From Methylotenera_A sp031381645 (GTDB lineage: Bacteria > Pseudomonadota > Gammaproteobacteria > Burkholderiales > Methylophilaceae), in contig JANMYB010000050.1 in NCBI GenBank assembly GCA_031381645.1, positions 1-60,056 of the forward strand: a stretch of DNA of 60,056 bases. Reading direction: 5' to 3'. The position numbers were made by a program, and so were the translations under genes. The notes under the pieces were generated by a model. The model saw nothing but the letters and a program-made list of their open reading frames with translations, was not told the DNA's origin and searched no databases. How positions within the stretch are numbered: position 1 is the stretch's first letter; each line of letters opens with the position of its first letter. Positions 17,135 through 26,433 of this stretch are shown piece after piece.

Positions 17135-17440
17135 AAGCCCATATTCACCGCTTTTGGTAACATGCCATTCAGCCGCGCAATCGATGTGCCATAAAAAAGT
17201 TGAACAAATTCAGACAGTTGTTTTTATGTAGCATATAAAATCCTGTATTTTTTGCAGGATTAAAGTTTAATTTATGCAAAATTTGCAGGGTTTTAAGTCG
17301 GCCAGCAAGTCAATTTTCTCACCAGCAAGTTCAATAAAACCATACAAAGCAATGTATTAGCTAAAGATACCCATGCAAATCGCCAAGTTGGCATTGGTTT
17401 TGCGATCAATATTGTCATTAAAATTATAATGTGGTTGTAA
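17135..17440. other. intergenic stretch before the lipid A operon
   Basis: About 300 AT-rich bases without a supportable gene. AATCCTG (17239-17245) and CAGGATT (17255-17261) form a hairpin that, on the minus strand, runs into T residues. Just before the PAP2 start is a minimal frame ATG-TGG-TTG-TAA whose stop touches the ATG at 17441. This region should hold the promoter of the operon, but I cannot name a convincing -35/-10 pair or regulator site. Confidence 0.4.
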
Positions 17441-18181
17441 ATGTCGTCTTTAAATCAAACTCTACGCTCCAATTCAGGTAAATTTTTTTACCTACAACAA
17501 ATCGTTGGCTTGTTGTTAAGTGCTTGTTTCATGTTGTTTATTTACCCAAGAATGGGCTTGGATCAAACTTTAATCGCGCCGTATTTTGATGTTGCCACAA
17601 ACAGCTTTCCACTGAAACACCAAGTATTTTTAGAAAGATTCATGCATATAGGTTTGAAATATTGCATGATTTTTGTCGCAATTGCCTCATTATGGGCAGG
17701 CCTACAGACTAGTATTTATGAGGCTTCCAGAGTGTCTATTTTTAAAAAATTTATTGGTCATCATCAAAAACAATTTATTTGGGCGTTCGTTGGCATGGTG
17801 GTTTCTACCAGCGTGATTTCACTTTTAAAAAATGTGAGCATGCATGGCTGCCCAAACGATTTAATCATGTATGGTGGTAATTTACCTTTGTTTACGCTGT
17901 TTGAGCGTTTACCCAAAGGCGTTGCGGCGGGGCATTGTTTTCCTGGCGGTCATGCCAGTGGCGGCTTTGCATTAATGGCGTTTTACTTTGCTTTTTGTGA
18001 GGTGAAACCTAAATTTGCCAAGGTGATGTTGGTGCTTGGTTTGGCGCTTGGCTTTGCGATGGGCTGGGGGCAGATGATGCGCGGCGAACATTTTTTATCA
18101 CACAATTTATGGTCGGCTTGGATGGTGTGGTTGGTGTTATTTGTACTGTTGCTAATTAAAAAAATGATTGAGAAAAATTAA
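17441..18181 (+). CDS. PAP2-family (lipid A type) phosphatase
   Basis: A 246-residue membrane protein of the PAP2 phosphatase family with about six hydrophobic helices. Catalytic motifs are present in the variant form common to this subfamily: KNVSMHGCP for motif 1, FPGGHASGG for motif 2 and MRGEHFLSHNLW for motif 3. Coupling to eptA, which starts two bases after the stop, suggests a role in removing or shaping phosphate groups on lipid A (LpxE/LpxT-like), though an undecaprenyl pyrophosphate role is also possible. No ribosome site is obvious. Codons 87-99 coincide with a copy of a dispersed palindromic repeat. Confidence 0.82.
   Translation: MSSLNQTLRSNSGKFFYLQQIVGLLLSACFMLFIYPRMGLDQTLIAPYFDVATNSFPLKHQVFLERFMHIGLKYCMIFVAIASLWAGLQTSIYEASRVSIFKKFIGHHQKQFIWAFVGMVVSTSVISLLKNVSMHGCPNDLIMYGGNLPLFTLFERLPKGVAAGHCFPGGHASGGFALMAFYFAFCEVKPKFAKVMLVLGLALGFAMGWGQMMRGEHFLSHNLWSAWMVWLVLFVLLLIKKMIEKN
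17701..17736. repeat. dispersed palindromic repeat, copy inside the PAP2 gene
   Basis: CAGACTAGTAT, then ATGAG, CT and CCAGAG recur here with the same spacing as in the repeat at 3517-3553. The segment is translated as part of the phosphatase (LQTSIYEASRVS), in the loop before a membrane helix, without breaking the frame. Confidence 0.55.
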
Positions 18182-18183
18182 AT

Positions 18184-19842
18184 ATGTTTTTATCAAGTTT
18201 TTTGCAGAAATTAGTAGTGCCTTTTAAGCAAAGCTCGCTTCAAGTGCGGGGTATTTTGTTGGTAACGACCTTTATTATGCTGACGGGTAACTTATCGTTA
18301 TTCAGCAGAATTTTAGAAATTTATCCACTAACGTTACAGCGCGCGCCATTTTTGCTGTCATTAGTCGCTTTTTTTAGCGTATTAACCGCCTTATTCTTTT
18401 TGGCCATTAGCCACGGCAAAGCCACGCGCTGGATTTTGGCGCTGTTTTTAATTATCGCCTCGCAAGCAGCATATTATATGGACAAGTTTGGTGTGATTGT
18501 GGATGTGGTGATGATTGACAACATCATGCAAACCAATCCGCAGGAGTTTGCAGGCTTACTGACTTTGAGCCTAGTGATTAGAACGATAGTATTGGGCATT
18601 ATCCCCGCTTGGTTAGTGATTAAATACTTCCCAAAAATTGATAAGTCACGCGCTGAGTTTAAATCTAGATTGAAGCTGTTAGGTGTGTTGGTGCTGTCAT
18701 TATTTGTACTCATTGCGCCATTTACTGCAGGCTATGCCTCGTTTTGGCGCGAGCATAAAATTACGCGTTTTTATGCAAATCCAACCTATACCGTTTATTC
18801 GGTGATTAAATTTTTAACGCAGCAAATTAAAATGGCGAAAGCAGTACCCTTAAAACAGCTTGCGCAAGATGCCAAAATGGTTGGGCCGGTAAAAAGAACA
18901 GAACTGATGATTATGGTGGTTGGCGAAACTGCGCGAGCAGATCGTTTCTCACTGAATGGTTACCGCAGAGAAACCAACCCATTGCTGGCTAAACAAAACG
19001 TTGTGAGCCTAAGTAATGTGACTTCTTGCGGTACATCGACGGGTGTTTCTGTGCCCTGTATGTTTTCCTCTTTGGGCAGAAAAGGCTATGACAAAGAAAC
19101 AGCTTTAAACCAAGAAAATGCGCTAGATGTTCTATTTGACCACGGCGTGCAAATTTTGTGGCGTGATAATAACTCTGATTCAAAAGGGGTGGCGACTCGC
19201 ATGAAGTACGAGGATTTTAAAAGCCCAACCCTCAACCCAGAATGTGCAGATGAATGCCGCGATATTGGTATGCTAAGTGGCTTAGATAAATATATTGAGG
19301 CCAGAAAAGGCAAAGATATTCTCATTGTGCTGCACCAAATGGGTAACCACGGACCTGAATATTACAGGAGATACCCCAAAGAATTTGAGAAGTTTACGCC
19401 CATGTGTATGACAGGTGAACTGCAAGACTGCACGCAGGAAGAAATTGATAACAGTTACGATAACGCGATTTTGTATACCGATTATTTTTTATCGAACGTG
19501 ATTGATTTGCTAAAAAAATACGATGACAGCCATGCCACCGCGATGCTCTATGTCAGCGATCACGGCGAGTCGCTGGGCGAGCATGGATTTTATTTACACG
19601 CTGCGCCGTATCTCATCGCGCCAAAAGAGCAAACCCACGTGCCAGCCATTGTTTGGATGGGCAAACATTTTGATTACAAAAAAGAGCAACTAATGCCCTA
19701 CAAAGATTATCCACTGAGCCATGATGATGTGTTTTGTAGCTTGTTGGTTGCGTTTGAAATAGATGCAAAAATGTGCGAAGCCAAAAAAGACGTGTTGATG
19801 CAAAATCAAACATTTACGACTAATGACACTCCAGCAAAATAA
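18184..19842 (+). CDS. eptA: lipid A phosphoethanolamine transferase
   Basis: A 552-residue inner-membrane enzyme of the EptA/MCR family that moves phosphoethanolamine from phosphatidylethanolamine to lipid A, lowering surface charge and polymyxin binding. Five N-terminal helices precede a periplasmic sulfatase-fold domain. Metal and catalytic motifs are visible: VGETARADRFSLNGY, the nucleophile Thr284 in SCGTSTGVSVPC, and YVSDHGESLGEHG. It starts two bases after the PAP2 gene, and the next gene overlaps its 3' end by 20 bases, so the three form an operon. Confidence 0.92.
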   Translation: MFLSSFLQKLVVPFKQSSLQVRGILLVTTFIMLTGNLSLFSRILEIYPLTLQRAPFLLSLVAFFSVLTALFFLAISHGKATRWILALFLIIASQAAYYMDKFGVIVDVVMIDNIMQTNPQEFAGLLTLSLVIRTIVLGIIPAWLVIKYFPKIDKSRAEFKSRLKLLGVLVLSLFVLIAPFTAGYASFWREHKITRFYANPTYTVYSVIKFLTQQIKMAKAVPLKQLAQDAKMVGPVKRTELMIMVVGETARADRFSLNGYRRETNPLLAKQNVVSLSNVTSCGTSTGVSVPCMFSSLGRKGYDKETALNQENALDVLFDHGVQILWRDNNSDSKGVATRMKYEDFKSPTLNPECADECRDIGMLSGLDKYIEARKGKDILIVLHQMGNHGPEYYRRYPKEFEKFTPMCMTGELQDCTQEEIDNSYDNAILYTDYFLSNVIDLLKKYDDSHATAMLYVSDHGESLGEHGFYLHAAPYLIAPKEQTHVPAIVWMGKHFDYKKEQLMPYKDYPLSHDDVFCSLLVAFEIDAKMCEAKKDVLMQNQTFTTNDTPAK

Positions 19843-20584
19843 TACACTCAGTAAAGTGCCAGTACTCACCCTGATTTTTTGGGTAATCAAAATTTTAGCC
19901 ACAACACTCGGCGAAACGGCAGGTGATGCGCTGTCAATGTCGATGAACTTGGGTTATTTGTTGAGTACCTTGATATTTACGGGCATTTTCTTTGTTGCAG
20001 TGAGCGCGCAAATCAAAGCCAAAAAATTTCATCCATTTTTATATTGGGCAACCATTATTGCCACTACTACTGTCGGCACAACGCTGGCAGACTTTTTAAC
20101 ACGCTTATTGGGCATAGGCTACACGGGTGGTTCGGCGCTATTGTTTGCGCTTTTGTTGGGTTCATTGGCTGTTTGGTATAAAACGATGGGTTCTGTTTCT
20201 GTAAGCGCGCTAAGTTCACCCAAAGCAGAGTTATTTTATTGGGTCACCATCATGTTTTCGCAAACTTTGGGCACAGTGCTCGGCGATTGGACAGCAGATA
20301 CGGCTAGGCTGGGTTATTTAGGCGCGGCGCTTATTTTTGGCAGCATGTTAGTAGCTATTGTGTTGGCACATTATGTGTCAAGCTTATCTAAAACCTTACT
20401 TTTTTGGGCAGCATTTATCGTGACGCGACCACTTGGTGCAGTTTTAGGTGATTTTCTTGATAAACCTATCAGTGCAGGCGGCCTTGCTTTGAGTCGATAT
20501 GGCGCATCAGTCACACTTCTAATCGTTATTGTTGCTTGTATGCTATTATTTCCTCAGCGCGCTGCAAAAATTTCAGCGCATTAA
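19823..20584 (+). CDS. multi-pass membrane protein (COG4705-like)
   Basis: A 253-residue protein with about seven hydrophobic helices and a repeated motif: TTLGETAGDALS, TTVGTTLADFL, QTLGTVLGDW and RPLGAVLGDFL. The repeated T/PLGxxLxD units at helix ends suggest internal duplication and resemble the uncharacterised membrane-anchored protein family COG4705. Function is unknown. The start overlaps eptA by 20 bases with no clear ribosome site, so it may depend on translational coupling. Confidence 0.72.
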   Translation: MTLQQNNTLSKVPVLTLIFWVIKILATTLGETAGDALSMSMNLGYLLSTLIFTGIFFVAVSAQIKAKKFHPFLYWATIIATTTVGTTLADFLTRLLGIGYTGGSALLFALLLGSLAVWYKTMGSVSVSALSSPKAELFYWVTIMFSQTLGTVLGDWTADTARLGYLGAALIFGSMLVAIVLAHYVSSLSKTLLFWAAFIVTRPLGAVLGDFLDKPISAGGLALSRYGASVTLLIVIVACMLLFPQRAAKISAH

Positions 20585-20597
20585 GTTAAGGTGAAGA

Positions 20598-21020
20598 ATG
20601 GAACGATGGGTTTTATATGCAATAATTTCTGCCTGTTTTGCAGGTCTTACCTCGGTCGTCGCCAAGCGAGGTTTGGCGGGAATTTCAGCCGAATTAGGCT
20701 TGACTGTACGCACCATTTTTGTCTGCGTTTTTGTACTTATATTTGCAGCTTTGGCAGTATCACCTAGCGAGATTAAATCGCTACAAAAGGTTAATTATAT
20801 TTGGCTAGCCGTTTCAGCATTGACTACTGCAAGCTCTTGGATTTTTTATTATAAAGCGTTAAAAGTGGGTGATGTGGCAACTGTGGCGTTGATAGACAAA
20901 GGTAGCGTTGTCATTGCAATACTCCTAGCTTGGTGGTTACTTAAAGAAGCCATTACGCTACGCATACTGCTAGGCGCAGTATTGATTGTTGCGGGTCTAT
21001 TTGTAATTGCAAAAAAATAA
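20598..21020 (+). CDS. half-size EamA/DMT-family transporter
   Basis: A 140-residue protein with five hydrophobic helices, matching a single EamA repeat (WIFYYKALKVGDVATVALIDKGSVV and the closing GAVLIVAGLFVI). Full-length members have two repeats, so this half-size form probably works as a dimer, as in small multidrug or undecaprenyl-aminoarabinose flippase relatives. It has a good AAGGTGA ribosome site and follows the membrane gene by 13 bases, so it may belong to the lipid A operon. The substrate is unknown. Confidence 0.82.
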   Translation: MERWVLYAIISACFAGLTSVVAKRGLAGISAELGLTVRTIFVCVFVLIFAALAVSPSEIKSLQKVNYIWLAVSALTTASSWIFYYKALKVGDVATVALIDKGSVVIAILLAWWLLKEAITLRILLGAVLIVAGLFVIAKK

Positions 21021-21036
21021 TCAACAATTAAAACCT

Positions 21037-21534
21037 TTATTTTGTGCAGTTTAATGCGGGTTTGTCAGACAAAAGATTGCCGCTTGGCATTAACCAAAAG
21101 ACAGCTTTTACGCGTTCATCAATATGACAAGCGTCGATATAACCAATGGCTCCGTTGGTTTGTGCAACATAACGCAATATAGCTTCTTCAGAGTTGACGG
21201 AATACGGTGGCAAAACACCGTTAAAGTACTGTCCATTCCAATAATCGATTTGAGTTTTTGGTAGGCCACCTAATATTGTTTGCGAAAACTGCTGTCTTAA
21301 GGGATGCTCTGACCTTAAGTTAACCGGCTTGATGCGTAGCCCTTTTGGCCAATAAAGTTGTTTGCGCCAATAAATCAGACTGAGTTGCGTGGGCGCTAAT
21401 TTTAGGTCATCAATACTTTGATTGCTGGCAACAATGACTGCAATAATGGTTTCATTAGCCAAAACACTCGCTACCAAAGCAGGTGACATTTGCATAACGC
21501 ACAAGAACGCAGCAAAAATAAAAAATTTACGCAT
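21037..21534 (-). CDS. small periplasmic PstS-like substrate-binding protein
   Basis: A 165-residue exported protein with an N-terminal signal peptide (ending VLANE). It resembles the short PstS-like phosphate-binding proteins, with LSLIYWRKQLYWPKGLRIKPVN, a RQQFSQTILG helix and AILRYVAQTNGAIGYID near the end. It lacks a transporter partner. Its start overlaps the stop of the upstream porin gene by one base, and a sensor kinase / sigma-54 regulator pair is encoded divergently, so it may be a ligand sensor for that pair. The ligand is unknown. Confidence 0.72.
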   Translation of the reverse strand: MRKFFIFAAFLCVMQMSPALVASVLANETIIAVIVASNQSIDDLKLAPTQLSLIYWRKQLYWPKGLRIKPVNLRSEHPLRQQFSQTILGGLPKTQIDYWNGQYFNGVLPPYSVNSEEAILRYVAQTNGAIGYIDACHIDERVKAVFWLMPSGNLLSDKPALNCTK

Positions 21535-22538
21535 TAGAAAAACAGTGCAAATGAAGCAGAAAATCCGCGTGGCGACTCGGTTTGTTCTTTACTGCCGCCC
21601 GTAAATTCCAGCTTTAATAATTGCGTCGGTTTAACGCGCCATGTTGCGCCAAACAGCCAGCGCTCTGTAGAGCTTTCATCTGGGCGTTGCAGTGTTTCTA
21701 GGCGCGTAATCCAATACCAATCATTTAACCCAACAGAATTAAGTGGTACGGCGGTTTGTAAATAAGCGCCACTGCCACCATCTTTATTTTCAGTATTAAA
21801 ACGTTGAAAGGCTTCGCCACTAATTTCAACTTCTTTGATATGGGTTACAAAATCCAAGCCCACCATGCGGTAGCTGGCGGAGTTGATAGCTTTCTCGCTA
21901 AAAGATAGTAGCGACAATCCCAGCTCAGATTGATTTTTATAGCTAATGCGTGCGCCGCGCACATGTTCAAATTTTAGTTCGTCTTCCTCCTGCTCTTGGT
22001 CTTCCAGCAACTCCCCAAAGACTTGGTATTCTAGTGCGCCATTATTTAATGGTAGTGCACCATACAACATAATGCCGTTAGTACCCTCAGGAAATAACTC
22101 TGAGACGGTGAGTGGTTCCGAGCTTGTCCACACTAAAGGCGCAGCATGAAGCAAGTTCCAGCGGCTATTGGGGGTTAAAAATCGGCCAGCGCGAAAGTTC
22201 ACTTTTTCAGATAAGTTGTAATCGAAATATAGCCGCTCCAAATCTAGATGGTTTTCTCGATGGCTAAATTTTTCACTGTCATTCCAGGCCAGCGGGCGCT
22301 CTAATTCAAGCTCGCCAAAGAAATTTAAGCGACTGTCATTTTGCCAAGTGAGGATTAAACTAATTTCGTTAATCGCAGCTTCCGTTTCTTGGTCGCGATG
22401 CAGGGTGATGCCCGCGCTAGAGTAGCCGCCTAATTTAAAGTTATCTGTCCAGCTTGTTGCTTCATCAGCGAATACAGGCTTGCACAGCACAGCACTCAAG
22501 GCTAGACTACTCATCATGAAAATAAAAAATTTCTGCAT
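21534..22538 (-). CDS. outer-membrane porin-like beta-barrel protein
   Basis: A 334-residue protein with a signal peptide ending at VFADEA. The rest alternates polar and hydrophobic residues and ends in a phenylalanine (SASFALFF), as barrels recognised by the BAM machinery do. Stretches such as RLNFFGELELERPL and VNFRAGRFLTPNSRWN match the style of carbohydrate or phosphate porins. The start at 22538 is chosen because GGAGTG precedes it and it begins the signal peptide; an in-frame codon lies at 22598. It is cotranscribed with the PstS-like gene. Confidence 0.75.
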   Translation of the reverse strand: MQKFFIFMMSSLALSAVLCKPVFADEATSWTDNFKLGGYSSAGITLHRDQETEAAINEISLILTWQNDSRLNFFGELELERPLAWNDSEKFSHRENHLDLERLYFDYNLSEKVNFRAGRFLTPNSRWNLLHAAPLVWTSSEPLTVSELFPEGTNGIMLYGALPLNNGALEYQVFGELLEDQEQEEDELKFEHVRGARISYKNQSELGLSLLSFSEKAINSASYRMVGLDFVTHIKEVEISGEAFQRFNTENKDGGSGAYLQTAVPLNSVGLNDWYWITRLETLQRPDESSTERWLFGATWRVKPTQLLKLEFTGGSKEQTESPRGFSASFALFF

Positions 22539-22615
22539 CGCACACTCCGCAGTCGCACACTTGGCGCGACAATTTTCAACAGACAGCCATTGTCTCATAT
22601 CAGTTTAAAATCAGC

Positions 22616-24274
22616 TTGATTAAGCACTTATCAATTCGCCAATTGTTGCTATTAGCTTTCTTACTGGCTGGTTTATTGCCCGCCATGCTGGTAAGTTTTT
22701 TTAGCTTTTATCAAGCCAGAGAGGCGCTAAAAAGAGAAATTACGCGTGACATGCAAACGTTTAGCGGTACGGTGGCAAATGATATTGAACGCGTAATGTT
22801 TGAGCGGGTACAGAATGTGCATTCCTGGAGCCAGCTTGCAATTATGCAAGACATACAAATTGGCGATATCGATAAACGCGTTTCTACTTTTTTACAGGAG
22901 CTAAGATTAAGTTATGGCGATGTGTATCAATCAATTTATGTGATCGATAGTAAAGGTAAGGTGGTTGCGGCTAGCAATGCGCAGCAAATTGGCAAACAAA
23001 GTGCACTTGCAAATCATTGGTTTCAAGTAAAGTTGGCGAATAAATCGTTAAATTTTGGGCACATTCAGTATAGTAGTTTGCCAATTTCTCAAGAGATTTT
23101 TGATGTTAATTCAAATCAAAAAGTAGGTGTATTGGTTGCCGAGTTTAATTGGCAAGTCATCCAAAATTTACTCAATAATGCCGTGCAAAATCCCACTGCA
23201 GCTGCATTGTTAGATAGCAACAATCGCCTGCTTGCCGCCACACCAAATTGGGAAAAAATTCAAGCCAGGCACGAAATACGCGCCAATAAAAACTTAAGTA
23301 ATAAGATGAATTTGCAGGGTTGGCAAGTGCGTATAGAAAAGTTGCATTCGGTTGCCGTGGCGCCCGTACATCGTCTTGGTTACGTGTTTTTGGCCTTATT
23401 ATTGACCACTTTATTTTTTGCAGCATTATTAGTAAAACCTATTGCCCAAGCCATTACTAGGCCTTTAGCGCAATTAACGCAGTTTGTAGGCGGGTTTAGC
23501 AAAGATCAGGTTAAGTTGGCGCCTAAAGAAGGGCCGCCCGAGGTGCAAGCGCTGGCTATTGCCTTTGAAAAAATGATGCAAGATTTAAAAAAATCGCAGG
23601 CAGATTTAACACGTGCTGCTAAGTTGGCCGTGGTGGGCGAAATGTCTGCTGCCATGAGCCATGAGGTACGCACGCCGCTGGGTATATTGCGCTCCTCAGC
23701 TGATTTGTTATTGCGTGAGCCTAAGCTAACAACAGAAGGCAAAGAGGTGCTGGGCTTTATTATTAGTGAAACTGAGCGCTTGAATAAACTAGTTTCTACA
23801 TTAATAGATGCGGCTCGGCCGAGACAGCCTAATATGGTAGAAGTGAATTTAGCCGAGATTGCCGCCAACGCGATTGCCTTGTTAAAAAGCCAGGCGCAGG
23901 CTAAAAATATTCATATTATTTATGGGCAAACCGAAGCCGTTAATCTGTTGGCAGATGCCGATCAAATGACACAAGTAATGATGAATTTGTTGATGAATGC
24001 GCTACAAATTTTGCCCAATGGTGGCAAAATAGAGCTGAATTTGCGAGATGAAAAGGGGCGAGTCGTGATGGATTTTATAGATGATGGCCCTGGTATTTTG
24101 GCAGAGAGTCAAGCGCAAATTTTTGAGCCATTTTTTACGCAACGCAGTGGCGGTGTTGGCTTAGGCTTGGCTGTGGTGCGACAAATTGTGCAAGCGCACG
24201 GCGGTGAAATTGGCTATCAAGACAGCCCGCAAAAAGGCGCACAATTTACAATCACTTTGCCCAAAGCTAGCTAA
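22616..24274 (+). CDS. membrane sensor histidine kinase
   Basis: A 552-residue two-component sensor. Two membrane helices (about residues 10-30 and 255-275) bracket a periplasmic domain of about 220 residues that looks like a Cache/PAS fold. Next come a HAMP-like linker, a HisKA domain with the phosphorylated His349 in MSHEVRTPLGIL, and a HATPase domain with NLLMNAL, DDGPGI and GVGLGLAVV. The start is a TTG. The response regulator follows after 30 bases, and the porin / binding-protein pair is divergent, so the ligand probably relates to those proteins. Confidence 0.9.
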   Translation: MIKHLSIRQLLLLAFLLAGLLPAMLVSFFSFYQAREALKREITRDMQTFSGTVANDIERVMFERVQNVHSWSQLAIMQDIQIGDIDKRVSTFLQELRLSYGDVYQSIYVIDSKGKVVAASNAQQIGKQSALANHWFQVKLANKSLNFGHIQYSSLPISQEIFDVNSNQKVGVLVAEFNWQVIQNLLNNAVQNPTAAALLDSNNRLLAATPNWEKIQARHEIRANKNLSNKMNLQGWQVRIEKLHSVAVAPVHRLGYVFLALLLTTLFFAALLVKPIAQAITRPLAQLTQFVGGFSKDQVKLAPKEGPPEVQALAIAFEKMMQDLKKSQADLTRAAKLAVVGEMSAAMSHEVRTPLGILRSSADLLLREPKLTTEGKEVLGFIISETERLNKLVSTLIDAARPRQPNMVEVNLAEIAANAIALLKSQAQAKNIHIIYGQTEAVNLLADADQMTQVMMNLLMNALQILPNGGKIELNLRDEKGRVVMDFIDDGPGILAESQAQIFEPFFTQRSGGVGLGLAVVRQIVQAHGGEIGYQDSPQKGAQFTITLPKAS

Positions 24275-24304
24275 AATATAGCCATAACTTATGACGCACA
24301 ACCA

Positions 24305-25687
24305 ATGACACACAACCAAAAAACAATTTTAGCAGTAGATGATGAACCAAGCATGCTGCGCTTGCTAGAAATCAGCTTAAAACAGGCAGGCTACAAGCCA
24401 GTATTGGCGCAGGATGGCAAGAAGGCTTTGCAGATTGTTAAAAATCAAACCATCGATTTAGTGGTGAGCGATTTGCACATGCCAAGTATGAATGGTTTGG
24501 ATTTGCTCAAAAATATTCGATTAGATAACGAAACACTGCCGTTTATTATGGTGACCGCACAAGGTGAAATTAAAACGGCAGTTGAAGCGATGAAATTAGG
24601 CGCGAGCGATTATATTTTGCGTCCTTTTGATTTAGAAACGCTGGAAATCGCAATTGCAAGAGCCTTGTCAGTACAGCGGCTAACACTAGAAAATGCCTAT
24701 TTAAAAACTGCCAACCACTTTGTAGATACTGGTTTAGTTGGTGAGAGTGCACCTATGGTGGCACTTAAAACGCTGATTAGCCAAGTGGCGCCAGAGAAAG
24801 CCACCGTGCTGATTACTGGCGAAACTGGCACAGGTAAAGAGCTGGTGGCAAAGGCGATTCATCAGGCTTCGTTGCGTAAAGATGCATTATTTGTTGCGGT
24901 CAATTGTGCGGCGATTCCTAGTGAAATGTTGGAGTCTGAACTGTTTGGCCATGAAAAAGGCGCATTTACTGGCGCGGTAAAAGAGCGCATTGGCAAATTT
25001 GAGTTGGCTGATGGCGGCACCTTATTTTTGGATGAAATTACCGAAATGCCCATTCATTTGCAAGCCAAGCTACTAAGAGCTTTGCAGGAAGGTGTCATTG
25101 AAAAGTTAGGTGGAAATAAACAAGTTTCATTAGATATTCGCGTGATTGCGGCTACCAACCGAGACCCGCTACAAGCGTTGAAAGATGGCAAGTTGCGCGA
25201 AGATTTATATTATCGTTTGAATGTATTTCAGTTGAATGTTGCGCCATTGCGTGAAAGGCGCGTAGATATTGGCTTGTTGGCACACTATTTTCTGGCTAAA
25301 TCCCATGAGTTTTTAGCTAAAAGCGATGCGTACATTAACGATGAGGCACTGCAAAAACTACAAACCTATGCTTGGCCTGGCAACGTGCGTGAGTTAGAAA
25401 ATGTGTTGGAACGCGCTGCAATATTAGCCAACAAACAAATGATTTTACCAAAGCATTTACCACTTGATATTCAAAGTGGAGACATTCAAAATGATGCTCT
25501 GGGAGCCAATATCGGCGCGCCTTCTGGGGCATCATTTTCGATTCCAATCATGACAGCGAAAATTGAAAAACAAATGATTTGCGCTGCATTAGAAACGACA
25601 CAAGGCAACAAGGCCAAAGCAGCAAAATTGCTCGAAATTAGCGAGCGCTCACTTTGGAATAAGCTAGACTTATATCAACTGAAGTAA
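24305..25687 (+). CDS. sigma-54-dependent response regulator (NtrC family)
   Basis: A 460-residue activator. The receiver domain has DDEPSM near the start and the phosphoacceptor Asp56 in VVSDLHMPSMNG. The AAA+ domain has the Walker A GETGTGKE, the sigma-54 contact motif GAFTGA and the DGGTLFLDEI Walker B region. A Fis-type helix-turn-helix lies at the C terminus (NKAKAAKLLEISERSLWNKL). It pairs with the kinase just upstream. It would open sigma-54 promoters, perhaps of the divergent porin operon, but I see no certain -24/-12 element there. Confidence 0.93.
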   Translation: MTHNQKTILAVDDEPSMLRLLEISLKQAGYKPVLAQDGKKALQIVKNQTIDLVVSDLHMPSMNGLDLLKNIRLDNETLPFIMVTAQGEIKTAVEAMKLGASDYILRPFDLETLEIAIARALSVQRLTLENAYLKTANHFVDTGLVGESAPMVALKTLISQVAPEKATVLITGETGTGKELVAKAIHQASLRKDALFVAVNCAAIPSEMLESELFGHEKGAFTGAVKERIGKFELADGGTLFLDEITEMPIHLQAKLLRALQEGVIEKLGGNKQVSLDIRVIAATNRDPLQALKDGKLREDLYYRLNVFQLNVAPLRERRVDIGLLAHYFLAKSHEFLAKSDAYINDEALQKLQTYAWPGNVRELENVLERAAILANKQMILPKHLPLDIQSGDIQNDALGANIGAPSGASFSIPIMTAKIEKQMICAALETTQGNKAKAAKLLEISERSLWNKLDLYQLK

Positions 25688-25733
25688 CTTAATACCAGCT
25701 CAAGTAACTTTAATAAAGTGCTGAAATTTTGTA

Positions 25734-25771
25734 TTGACAGTTTTACTTAACGTTGTTAAATTAACACTGTT
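25734..25771 (+). promoter_or_regulatory. promoter and autoregulatory operator of the TetR gene
   Basis: TTGACA at 25734-25739 and TAAATT at 25757-25762 are 17 bases apart and fit a sigma-70 promoter. The -10 region lies in a 23-base palindrome (25749-25771) with perfect core TGTTAA-A-TTAACA. A repressor bound there would block the promoter, as expected for self-regulation by the TetR protein. Confidence 0.65.
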
Positions 25772-25804
25772 AATAAATAAATTTAAGTAAAATATTAGAG
25801 CCCA

Positions 25805-26431
25805 ATGCCACCAAAACCAAAAACTGATGCAGAACGCCATCAATTGCGCACATTAATTATAGATGCGGCGCGCGAGTTATTTGTGGCGCGTGGCGTAGAT
25901 GCGGTGACCATGCGCGAAATCGCTAAACGCATTGACTACTCTGCCACCAGCATTTATTCACACTTTGCCGATAAAGAAGCAGTCTTAAGGGCGATTTGCG
26001 ACACAGATTTTTTAGCACTGGCCACCTCTCTTAAAAATATGATGCAAATTGCAGATCCTGTTGAGCGCATGCGGGCGTTAGGACGTGGTTATGCAGCGTT
26101 TGCATTAACGCACCCCAATCATTATCGCCTCATGTTTATGACAGCACATGCGCCGATCAATCCAGAAGACTCGAGTTTGCAACAAAACAGTGCCGAGCAA
26201 GACGCTTATTTTCAACTAAAAACTGTGGTGAGTGCGGTGCATTCAGCAGGGCGTTTTAGAGCGGATTTACAGGACGTAGATTTGATAGCACAAACCATAT
26301 GGGCGGGTGTGCATGGCGTCTGTTCTTTACAAATAAGCATGTCTTGCGACAAATGGGTGAATTGGAGTGATATTTCAGCCCGCTTACAGTTAATGCAAGA
26401 AGTGATGTTGCGCGGACTTTTGAGAGATTGA
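25805..26431 (+). CDS. TetR family transcriptional repressor
   Basis: A 208-residue regulator. The N-terminal helix-turn-helix is clear (ARELFVARGVDAVTMREIAKRIDYSATS split over helices 1-3, then IYSHFADKEAVLRAI). The C-terminal part is an effector-binding domain of the WHG type, with HPNHYRLMFM and IWAGVHGVCSL. It directly precedes an RND efflux operon, overlapping the region of the adaptor gene start, so it most likely represses that pump and itself through the palindrome at 25749-25771. The ligand is unknown. Confidence 0.92.
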   Translation: MPPKPKTDAERHQLRTLIIDAARELFVARGVDAVTMREIAKRIDYSATSIYSHFADKEAVLRAICDTDFLALATSLKNMMQIADPVERMRALGRGYAAFALTHPNHYRLMFMTAHAPINPEDSSLQQNSAEQDAYFQLKTVVSAVHSAGRFRADLQDVDLIAQTIWAGVHGVCSLQISMSCDKWVNWSDISARLQLMQEVMLRGLLRD

Positions 26432-26433
26432 AC

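Noticed and set aside
17235..17285. TTAA-rich stretch considered as a PmrA box for the lipid A operon
   Set aside because: The hexamer spacing does not fit the PmrA consensus and the site is about 160 bases from the gene start.
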